Shown here piece after piece: positions 36,115 through 42,523 of a stretch of 64,000 nucleotides of DNA. The stretch covers positions 1 to 64,000 of the forward strand of contig DXHU01000016.1 of assembly GCA_019113245.1 (NCBI GenBank), written 5' to 3'. The position numbers were made by a program, and so were the translations under genes. Under the pieces are notes generated by a model. That model searched no databases. It was not told the DNA's origin and saw only the letters and a list, made by a program, of their open reading frames with translations. The first letter of the stretch is position 1, and the number at the start of each line of letters is the position of its first letter. Source of the DNA: Candidatus Ornithospirochaeta avicola (GTDB lineage Bacteria > Spirochaetota > Spirochaetia > Sphaerochaetales > Sphaerochaetaceae).

Positions 36115-36830
36115 GGAAGCTTCTTACTCTCACACTTGCGTTTTTTTTCTGCATGTGTTCGCTTTTTGCTTATACCGATTCATTCAGTTATCTTGCCCAG
36201 GATTATGATTATGCTCTTTTGATCGACAGCATAAAGGAAAATGATGAGTATGATGACTTTGTCTCCCTTTATGAGAAAGTGTTCTCATCTCTTTCTGATA
36301 CTGACAAGGTAAGGCTCGAGTATCATATGATACGCTATTTCACAGACAGGAATGAAAATGAGAAAGCCTCTGAGCATCTTCTGATCCAGGAAGATTATTT
36401 TTCACTTCTTGAAAACGATGGAAGCCTCTCATACCGCCTTGCAGAGCTTGACTATTACAGCTCAAGGTATTATGTGGACAAGAAGATTTCAGACGGGCTA
36501 AAGACTAACAACCTGACAAAAGAACTATATGAGGATTACCCGGAGGAAAACATAGTTGCACTCACAGAGGCCTTCAGGCTGCTGAATGCTCCGATGATTG
36601 CAGGCGGATCAAAGAAAAAGGCCTACACTCTCTTTTATGATATCTACACAAATTTGACTGAGGTGAGCAAGACAGACCTTTTCTCCCTGCTTTCAGGACT
36701 TGGAATGAGTGCGTACGAAAACAAGGAATATGCGCTGAGCAAGGCATATTTCAATGCATCCCAGACAATATATCCTGCAGATAATGCGATGATGGATTAT
36801 ATAGAGAATCTTGAGGAAAAGGGGTACTGA
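36111..36830 (+). CDS. Secreted TPR-like protein, unknown
   Basis: A 239-residue protein with signal peptide MRKLLTLTLAFFFCMCSLFA. The mature part is helical, with repeated helix pairs (YDDFVSLYEKVFSSL, KASEHLLIQEDYFSLLE, ENKEYALSKAYFNASQ) like degenerate TPR units. TTG 36111 is used as start: AAGGAG lies 12 bases upstream and it overlaps the U32 stop by four bases. Its partner is unknown; the following glycosyltransferase could be in the same operon. Confidence 0.65.
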   Translation: MRKLLTLTLAFFFCMCSLFAYTDSFSYLAQDYDYALLIDSIKENDEYDDFVSLYEKVFSSLSDTDKVRLEYHMIRYFTDRNENEKASEHLLIQEDYFSLLENDGSLSYRLAELDYYSSRYYVDKKISDGLKTNNLTKELYEDYPEENIVALTEAFRLLNAPMIAGGSKKKAYTLFYDIYTNLTEVSKTDLFSLLSGLGMSAYENKEYALSKAYFNASQTIYPADNAMMDYIENLEEKGY

Positions 36831-36831
36831 T

Positions 36832-37974
36832 ATGGATGTCTTTCTAACAACACTGTCTGTCTCTCTTTTCATCCTCGGCATATATTCAGTTATAACAACT
36901 TTTTCCAACTTCATACATTTTTCCAACATAAAGAGGAAAGCCGCTTTAGTTAATGAGGGTGATCTTGTTTCTGTCATAGTGCCGGCAAGGAATGAAGAAA
37001 AAAACATAAAGACCCTTGTTTCATCCCTCAAGAGCCAGGACTACAAGAACATTGAATTCCTTATTATAAATGACTGCTCTGAAGACAAGACTGCAGAGAT
37101 TCTTGAAGAGGAAACCAAGGGGGACTCAAGATTCAGGATCTTCAATGGCTCACCTGATTTCAAGAAGGCCAAGAATGGCAAAATTAATGCGCTTTTGCAG
37201 GTGCTGCCGCACGCAAAAGGCAAATACTTCTATCTCACCGATGCAGATACTGTGCACGAAAAGGGAGCAGTTAGCTACGCCTACTCTGTCATGATTGACA
37301 GGAATCTTGACATAATATCCGGATATCCGCATGAAAAATGCGGTACATTCTTTGCATCCGTAATCGTCTCTGCAATGAATTTCGTGATATTCCTTGTTCC
37401 ACACTACATCGAACGCTTTATCAATTCATCATTCTTCTCCGTTGCTATCGGACAGTTCATAATGGTCAAGCGCTCAAGCTATGAGAAAACTGGCGGCTAC
37501 GAGATGATAAAAGACAATGTATGCGATGACATGGCCCTTGCCCACTATATGGTCAGAAACCGCATGCACTATCATTTTGTGCCAATCAGCAGATACATCA
37601 CATGCAACATGTATCCAAACTCAAAGGAGGCATTTAACGGAATCACAAGAAGCGTAAATGGGGCAATTCCTATGAGGACAAGGGTTTATCCAATTACTTT
37701 TGTAATAGTTGCGGCACTTCTTCTTTTGTCTGTTTCTCCGCTTCTCACTTTCCTCTATCCTGTTTATCCATCTCTTCTGATGTATGCCCTCGGCATGTCA
37801 GGATGGATTATGTTCTATCTATGCTGGACAGTTTCAGCTCTTTCCACAAAAACAGGAGCATCTATATCTTTGTGTGGTCCTGTTGCCATTTTCATGACTG
37901 CCGTAATGTATGTCACAGGCATATTCAGAAAGGTGTTCAAGATAAGCTTTGTATGGAAAGGACGCAAGCTGTAG
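36832..37974 (+). CDS. Family 2 glycosyltransferase, membrane-bound
   Basis: A 380-residue processive-type GT-A enzyme. One N-terminal membrane helix, then VIVPARNEEKNIKTLVSSLK, IINDCSEDKTAEIL, the DAD nucleotide/metal motif in YLTDADTVHEKG, a CDDMALAHYM acceptor region, and two or three C-terminal membrane helices. It would add a sugar to a lipid carrier or polysaccharide at the inner membrane. Start ATG 36832 is placed right after the previous stop with GAGGAAAAGG upstream; an earlier start at 36811 overlaps that gene and is less likely. Confidence 0.85.
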   Translation: MDVFLTTLSVSLFILGIYSVITTFSNFIHFSNIKRKAALVNEGDLVSVIVPARNEEKNIKTLVSSLKSQDYKNIEFLIINDCSEDKTAEILEEETKGDSRFRIFNGSPDFKKAKNGKINALLQVLPHAKGKYFYLTDADTVHEKGAVSYAYSVMIDRNLDIISGYPHEKCGTFFASVIVSAMNFVIFLVPHYIERFINSSFFSVAIGQFIMVKRSSYEKTGGYEMIKDNVCDDMALAHYMVRNRMHYHFVPISRYITCNMYPNSKEAFNGITRSVNGAIPMRTRVYPITFVIVAALLLLSVSPLLTFLYPVYPSLLMYALGMSGWIMFYLCWTVSALSTKTGASISLCGPVAIFMTAVMYVTGIFRKVFKISFVWKGRKL

Positions 37975-37993
37975 CGTTTTTTTAACATTTTTA

Positions 37994-38021
37994 TTGCAAT
38001 TTGTAGCAATAATGGTAGAAT
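37994..38021 (+). promoter_or_regulatory. Promoter of the Hc1-like gene
   Basis: TTGCAA, 16 bases, TAGAAT; ATG 38051 follows about 22 bases after the expected start, with AAAGGTGG as ribosome-binding site. Confidence 0.55.
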
Positions 38022-38050
38022 TAGCATAAAGGTTAAAAAAAGGTGGTTAT

Positions 38051-38227
38051 ATGACAACACATGAAACACTTGTGTCCCTGTGGGATACATATGTGGCAGA
38101 AAATGCCAAGTTCGAAGAAAAAGGAGTCAAGGTAGCTGGCTCCAGAGCAAGAAAGGCCCTTAACGAGATTTCCAAGCTCTGCAAGGAAAGAAGAAAGGAA
38201 ATTTCTGAAAGCAAGAATGCAGAGTAA
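38051..38227 (+). CDS. Histone H1/Hc1-like small DNA-binding protein
   Basis: A 58-residue gene, easily missed because of its size. The peptide MTTHETLVSLWDTYVAENAK is followed by GVKVAGSRARKALNEISKL and CKERRKEISESKNAE. The KxAGxRARKxxxEIxKxxKExRKxS pattern matches the Hc1-like histone H1 family of Bacteroidetes and Chlamydiae as I remember it. Such proteins bind and compact DNA. It has its own promoter and ribosome-binding site. Copy B of the 114-bp repeat starts five bases after its stop. Confidence 0.7.
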   Translation: MTTHETLVSLWDTYVAENAKFEEKGVKVAGSRARKALNEISKLCKERRKEISESKNAE

Positions 38228-38232
38228 TTGTA

Positions 38233-38346
38233 TTCAACCTTAATCTCCAGGAGTCTCCACCTTCTAAGCAGAGCGAAAGGTGGAGAGGAATGGAGGAAAA
38301 AGCATCAGATGTGATACGGTTGGAATATGAAGAAATGGCTGGATGA
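38233..38346 (+). repeat. 114-bp dispersed repeat, copy B
   Basis: Counterpart of 234-347 in the opposite orientation. Here the hairpin is perfect: tctccacctt ... aaggtggaga with a 13-base loop ctaagcagagcga. The copy ends inside the seventh codon (MKKWLDE) of a short ORF. Confidence 0.85.
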
Positions 38347-38473
38347 GGGAAAAGACATCCTGAACCGCTGGGCTAGCGGGGATAGCTCACTGATACTGGC
38401 ACCATCAGGTGTCTTGAGTGAGAAGAAGCTCCATCCTCAGGCTCGCTACAATGTGAGACAGGACGGAGAGTAG
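38327..38473 (+). CDS. 48-codon ORF starting in the repeat, unknown
   Basis: ATG 38327 to TAG 38471. The first seven residues (MKKWLDE) are identical to the TIGR04076-like ORF at the left edge because they lie in the repeat; the rest (GKDILNRWASGDSSLILA ...) is unrelated and matches nothing I know. No Shine-Dalgarno at the usual distance. It could be a relic made by recombination, not a working gene. The 284-bp stretch 38228-38511 otherwise holds only the repeat and the region before the response regulator. Confidence 0.25.
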   Translation: MKKWLDEGKDILNRWASGDSSLILAPSGVLSEKKLHPQARYNVRQDGE

Positions 38474-38511
38474 GTCACTCTTGCACGATTATTATATATG
38501 CGTAGGAAAAT

Positions 38512-39195
38512 ATGAGAATCCTTGTTGCAGAAGATGAGAGGGATTTAAACAGACTTATCGTCAGGAACCTTGAGGACGAAGGGTATGCGGCAGACTGTGT
38601 ATATAACGGAAAGGATGCCCTTGATTATCTGGAGAGCACATCATATGATGTGGCCCTTCTTGATGTGATGATGCCTTTCCTTTCCGGCTTTGAGGTGCTT
38701 GAGAGATACAGGAAGAGTGGAGGAAAGACCCCTGTTGTATTCCTTACGGCAAAAGACGGAGTGGAAGATAGGGTTGCAGGGCTTGACGGAGGAGCAGACG
38801 ACTATATAGTAAAGCCATTTTCATTTTCAGAGCTGCTTGCGAGAATACGGGTGGTGCTAAGGCGCTCAGGAGAAAAGAATACAAGCATATTGAGAACAGA
38901 GGACCTTGAGCTTGATATGAAAGGCCACAGGGTGAAAAGGGCAGGAAAGGAAATAAACCTCAGCAGCAAGGAATATGCAATTCTGGAGTACATGATGCTC
39001 AATGAAGGAGCTGTGCTCAGCAGGGAAAGCTTCATAAGCCACATATGGAACTGGGATTATGAGGGTGAGTCGAATGTTGTTGATGTTTATATAAGGCTTC
39101 TGAGAAAGAAGATTGATGATGAATTTGAATTGAAGCTCATACACACCGTGCGCGGAAGCGGCTATATCTTCGGAAGGAGGGGAAATGACAATTAA
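38512..39195 (+). CDS. OmpR/PhoB-family response regulator
   Basis: A 227-residue two-domain regulator. Receiver: acidic pair in VAEDERD, phospho-acceptor Asp51 in LLDVMMPF, Thr in FLTAKDG and Lys in YIVKPFS. The C-terminal winged helix ends VDVYIRLLRKKIDDEFE followed by TVRGSGYIFG, typical of OmpR-type DNA binders that recognise direct repeats. It overlaps the kinase gene by 11 bases. The likely target is the PepSY gene downstream, which has an 11-bp-spaced repeat in front. Confidence 0.95.
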   Translation: MRILVAEDERDLNRLIVRNLEDEGYAADCVYNGKDALDYLESTSYDVALLDVMMPFLSGFEVLERYRKSGGKTPVVFLTAKDGVEDRVAGLDGGADDYIVKPFSFSELLARIRVVLRRSGEKNTSILRTEDLELDMKGHRVKRAGKEINLSSKEYAILEYMMLNEGAVLSRESFISHIWNWDYEGESNVVDVYIRLLRKKIDDEFELKLIHTVRGSGYIFGRRGNDN

Positions 39196-40525
39196 AAAGC
39201 GCATTATAATCTGGTATTCAATCTGGATGAGCATCATCATACTGGCTCTTCTTGCCCTTGCTCTCTCTTTCGGAGATTATTTTCTCCGCCGCGAGGCCTC
39301 AGATGATCTAGCGGATGCCATTTCCGATGCTTTTAAGGACATAAGCATAAGAAGAGGAGAAGTATATCTTGATGACATCGATTATTTTGATGACGGGGTA
39401 TATCTTGTAATAAAAGATAGAAACGGTGCATATCTTCTTGGAGAGGATGATGAGCGCTTTCCATCTGTTCCCTTCAGTGAGGGAAGAATGAGGCAGGTGG
39501 AAAAAGATGGATCGCTCTGGTATGTTCTTGATGAAAGAGGAGCAGAGGGAATAGAGATTCGGGCATTGATGAGAAGCTATGTGGAAAGTTCTTTTTTCTC
39601 TTCCCTGCAGTTTCTTTTCCTGATTGTCCTTCCCCTTATTCTCATTCTTTCTGTCTTCGGGGGGTATATCATAGTAAGGAGGTCATTCCGCCCGGCAGAT
39701 GAGGCGATAAAGAAGGCAGAAACAATTGCAGCGAGCAATGATCCCTCTGAGCGCATAGGGCTAGGGAATGGAAAGGATGAAATCCATCAGATGGCTGCAG
39801 CATTCGATGCTGTTCTTGAAAAGAGGGAAGCTTCCTTTAAAAAGGAAAAGCAGTTCACATCAGATGCCTCCCATGAGCTCAGGACTCCTCTTGCGGTGAT
39901 TCTTGGAGAAAGCGAATATGCCATGAAGCATCTTGATGACAAGCAGAGAGTCAGAGAATCTGTTGAGTCAATAAACCGCCAGGCAGTAAGGATGAACCGC
40001 CTTGTTGAAGAACTTTTGGCCCTTGCACGCTCTGACGGAGGAAGGATGAAAGTGGAAAAGGAGGTCTTCAATTTATCCCTTCTTGCCGACGCAGTCTTTT
40101 CATCCCTTGAAGAGAGTGCAGGCAAAAAAGGCATAAGGATGATTAAGAAGATAGATGATGATATTCTTGCATTCTCAGATTCAGGCCTCATAACTCGTGT
40201 GATAGTGAACTATCTGAACAATGCGATTGCTTATACTCCCTCCGGGGGATTTGTGCTTCTGCGCCTCGAAAAAGAGGATGGTAAAATCCTTCTTTCCGTC
40301 GAAGACAACGGAAAGGGCATAAAGAAGGAAAACCTTGAGAAGATCTGGGACCGCTTTTATCAGGAGGATGAGGCGAGAAGTGATGGAAGCTCAGGATGCG
40401 GACTGGGCCTTGCAATGGTGAAGGAGATAGCAAAAGCTCTTTGTGCGACAGTTTATGCCGAGAGCACGGAGAAAAATGGGAGCACTTTCCATTTCATCTT
40501 TGAAGATGAAGGAAAGAAAAAGTGA
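39185..40525 (+). CDS. Sensor histidine kinase
   Basis: A 446-residue membrane kinase. TM1 lies at about residues 12-33, a sensor loop of about 100 residues follows, then TM2 at 141-164, a HAMP-like linker, and the dimerisation domain with phospho-acceptor His230 in DASHELRTPL. The ATP-binding lid shows NYLNNAIAYTPSGG, DNGKGI and GCGLGLAMV. The sensed signal is unknown; the acidic loop (DDIDYFDDG) might bind cations. It forms a pair with the preceding regulator. Confidence 0.95.
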   Translation: MTIKKRIIIWYSIWMSIIILALLALALSFGDYFLRREASDDLADAISDAFKDISIRRGEVYLDDIDYFDDGVYLVIKDRNGAYLLGEDDERFPSVPFSEGRMRQVEKDGSLWYVLDERGAEGIEIRALMRSYVESSFFSSLQFLFLIVLPLILILSVFGGYIIVRRSFRPADEAIKKAETIAASNDPSERIGLGNGKDEIHQMAAAFDAVLEKREASFKKEKQFTSDASHELRTPLAVILGESEYAMKHLDDKQRVRESVESINRQAVRMNRLVEELLALARSDGGRMKVEKEVFNLSLLADAVFSSLEESAGKKGIRMIKKIDDDILAFSDSGLITRVIVNYLNNAIAYTPSGGFVLLRLEKEDGKILLSVEDNGKGIKKENLEKIWDRFYQEDEARSDGSSGCGLGLAMVKEIAKALCATVYAESTEKNGSTFHFIFEDEGKKK

Positions 40526-40538
40526 AAAAATTCTTTCT

Positions 40539-40576
40539 TTTAATTTTCTTTTAATCTTCATGTCTTACGCTTTAAT
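40539..40576 (+). promoter_or_regulatory. Response-regulator box before the PepSY gene
   Basis: Three TTTAAT hexamers at 40539, 40550 and 40571: the first two are 11 bp apart and the third is 21 bp further, so all fall on one face of the helix. OmpR/PhoB-type proteins bind such repeats. AAAGGAG at 40592-40598 precedes ATG 40608. Confidence 0.55.
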
Positions 40577-40607
40577 CAGAAACAAAGAATAAAGGAGAAA
40601 AATACAG

Positions 40608-41315
40608 ATGAAAAAGATTTTGGTTTTAGTATTCGTTTTAATGATTTTGACAGCAAGCCTTTTTGCTCAGGATATATCAAAGAAGAAAGCTGAGGATATT
40701 GCTTTGTCTGATGCAGGACTCACATCTTCTTCTGTCTCTGCTTTAAGAAGCCATAAGGACAGGGATGACGGGGTTTTTGTATATGATGTCTCTTTCAGAT
40801 CAGGAGATAAGGAATATGAGTATGAGATAGAAATCTCTGACGGCTTTATCTCTGAGAAAAAGTGGGAGACATACAAGGGAAAAAGGGGCTTTGATGTGAA
40901 CATTGAAAGCTCAGAGGCACTTTCTGCCGCTCTCAGCGACGCAGGTGTCAAGGATTACAGGAGTGAGAGAGTGCGTCTTGACAGCGATGATGCGATGATG
41001 GTCTATGAGGTTGAGTTCTCTTCCTCCTCTTCATACTACGAGTACAAGATTAACGCAGCAGACTCTTCTGTTGTGGAAGCAAGCGTGAAGAACTACAGAA
41101 GCCAGAACAGCACTTCAATAACCGAGAATGAAGCAGTATCTCTTGTCCTGAACAGGGTTGATGGTGCATCAGAGGATGACATGTACATCTATAAAGAGTA
41201 TGATGACGGACGCCTTGTTTACAAAGGAGAGCTCTGGAGCGGACGTTATGAGTACGAGTTTGAAATCGATGCGTCAACAGGAAGCTTCATAGAGTGGGAT
41301 AGAGACAGAATATAA
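40608..41315 (+). CDS. Secreted PepSY-repeat protein
   Basis: A 235-residue periplasmic protein with signal peptide MKKILVLVFVLMILTASLFA. The mature part has three PepSY-like units, each starting with a short helix (KKKAEDIALSDAG; SEALSAALSDAG; ENEAVSLVLNRV) followed by two or three strands ending in YEYEIE, YEYKIN and YEYEFE. PepSY proteins inhibit proteases or bind ligands and are often controlled by neighbouring two-component systems, as here. It is the likely output gene of that system. Confidence 0.85.
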   Translation: MKKILVLVFVLMILTASLFAQDISKKKAEDIALSDAGLTSSSVSALRSHKDRDDGVFVYDVSFRSGDKEYEYEIEISDGFISEKKWETYKGKRGFDVNIESSEALSAALSDAGVKDYRSERVRLDSDDAMMVYEVEFSSSSSYYEYKINAADSSVVEASVKNYRSQNSTSITENEAVSLVLNRVDGASEDDMYIYKEYDDGRLVYKGELWSGRYEYEFEIDASTGSFIEWDRDRI

Positions 41316-41324
41316 TATAGGAAA

Positions 41325-41342
41325 GGGACCCGTCCGGGTCCC
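41325..41342. terminator. Terminator between PepSY gene and alcohol dehydrogenase
   Basis: gggaccc-gtcc-gggtccc, followed by tgtttt on the plus strand. A strong GC stem placed between two convergent genes; it probably serves both. Confidence 0.85.
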
Positions 41343-41347
41343 TGTTT

Positions 41348-42523
41348 TCATCTTGCAGCTTTGAAGATTGCTCTCATGTCATCGTCTGAAAGCATCTTGA
41401 ATGCACCGAGTGTTCTCCTGTGGCCAAGTGTTGCTTTCCAGACCATCTCATCAATCTGTTCATCGCTTACGCTTATTCCTGCATCCTTTAAGGAAAGAGG
41501 CATCTCAAGGGCTCTGAATACATTCTCGAATGCTTCGATTGTCTTTAGTGCACCTTCTTCACCTTTTTCTTCAATGCCGAACACCAGCTTGCCTAAGAGA
41601 GCAAAGCGCTCCGGGTTTTCCTTATACACATAGCGGCTCCAGTGAGGAAAGAGGATAGCCAGTCCCGCTCCATGCGCGATATCGAACATGCCTGAAAGCT
41701 CATGCTCCATATTGTGGCATGCCCAGTCTCCTCTCTGGTCATTTCCAACAGCCATGAGTCCGTTATGGGAAATGGAGGATGCCCACATGAGGCTTGCTCT
41801 TGCCTCATAGTTCTCCGGATTGTCAATGCAGATCAGGGCCTTTTCGAAAACGTTCTTCACAAGTGCTCCTGCAATTTCGTCTGTTATGCTTATTCCTTCT
41901 CCCGCATGAAAAAAGCGCTCGATTGTGTGCATTGCAATGTCAACAGAGCCTGCTTCTGTTTGATAGCGGGGAACAGTGTATGTGAGAACTGGATTTAAAA
42001 GAGCAAACCGTGCGCGGCTCTTGTCATTGTTGTATCCTCTCTTGAGTCCTCCGTCTTCATTTGTTATGACAGAGCTGTCGCTCATCTCGCTTCCTGTTGC
42101 AGAGAGAGTGAGGATGACTCCAAGAGGAGTGCAACCTTCAGCCTCTGCCTTCTTGTCATAGATATCCCACACATCGGTGTTTCTGTTATAAAGTCCGTAT
42201 CCGATTGCCTTTGCACTGTCTATTACAGATCCGCCTCCGAGTGCAAGAATGAAATCCACTTTCTCTTTTTTCGCAAGCTCTATGCCTTTTCTTACAAGGG
42301 AAAGCCTCGGATTCGGCTTCACCCCTCCCAGGCACACAGTCTTTATGCCTTCTTTTTCAATAAGGCTCCTGACTTTCCCAAGAAGCCCTGATTTCTCTGT
42401 CCTGCTGCTTCCATAGTGTATGAGGACGCATTTTGCATTTTCTCTCTTTATTTCCTTTCCGACATTCTCTTCAGCATTCTCCCCGAAAGTGACGCGGGTA
42501 GGGGTGTAATATGGGCTAATCAT
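41348..42523 (-). CDS. Iron-containing alcohol dehydrogenase
   Basis: A 391-residue group III alcohol dehydrogenase, nearest in pattern to the butanol dehydrogenase/YqhD branch. It has LALGGGSVIDSAKAIG for nucleotide binding and metal ligands in VDIAMHTIE, a NMEHELSG His and FDIAHGAGLAIL. It would reduce aldehydes at the end of fermentation with NAD(P)H. ATG 42523 has AAGGAGG before it and lies inside the end of the upstream gene, so the two are coupled. Confidence 0.92.
   Translation of the reverse strand: MISPYYTPTRVTFGENAEENVGKEIKRENAKCVLIHYGSSRTEKSGLLGKVRSLIEKEGIKTVCLGGVKPNPRLSLVRKGIELAKKEKVDFILALGGGSVIDSAKAIGYGLYNRNTDVWDIYDKKAEAEGCTPLGVILTLSATGSEMSDSSVITNEDGGLKRGYNNDKSRARFALLNPVLTYTVPRYQTEAGSVDIAMHTIERFFHAGEGISITDEIAGALVKNVFEKALICIDNPENYEARASLMWASSISHNGLMAVGNDQRGDWACHNMEHELSGMFDIAHGAGLAILFPHWSRYVYKENPERFALLGKLVFGIEEKGEEGALKTIEAFENVFRALEMPLSLKDAGISVSDEQIDEMVWKATLGHRRTLGAFKMLSDDDMRAIFKAAR

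Noticed and set aside
38233-38346. Integron attC site
   Set aside because: The repeat has a hairpin, and spirochaetes do carry integrons, but I cannot find the GTTRRRY/RYYYAAC core pair in the right places and there is no integrase nearby.
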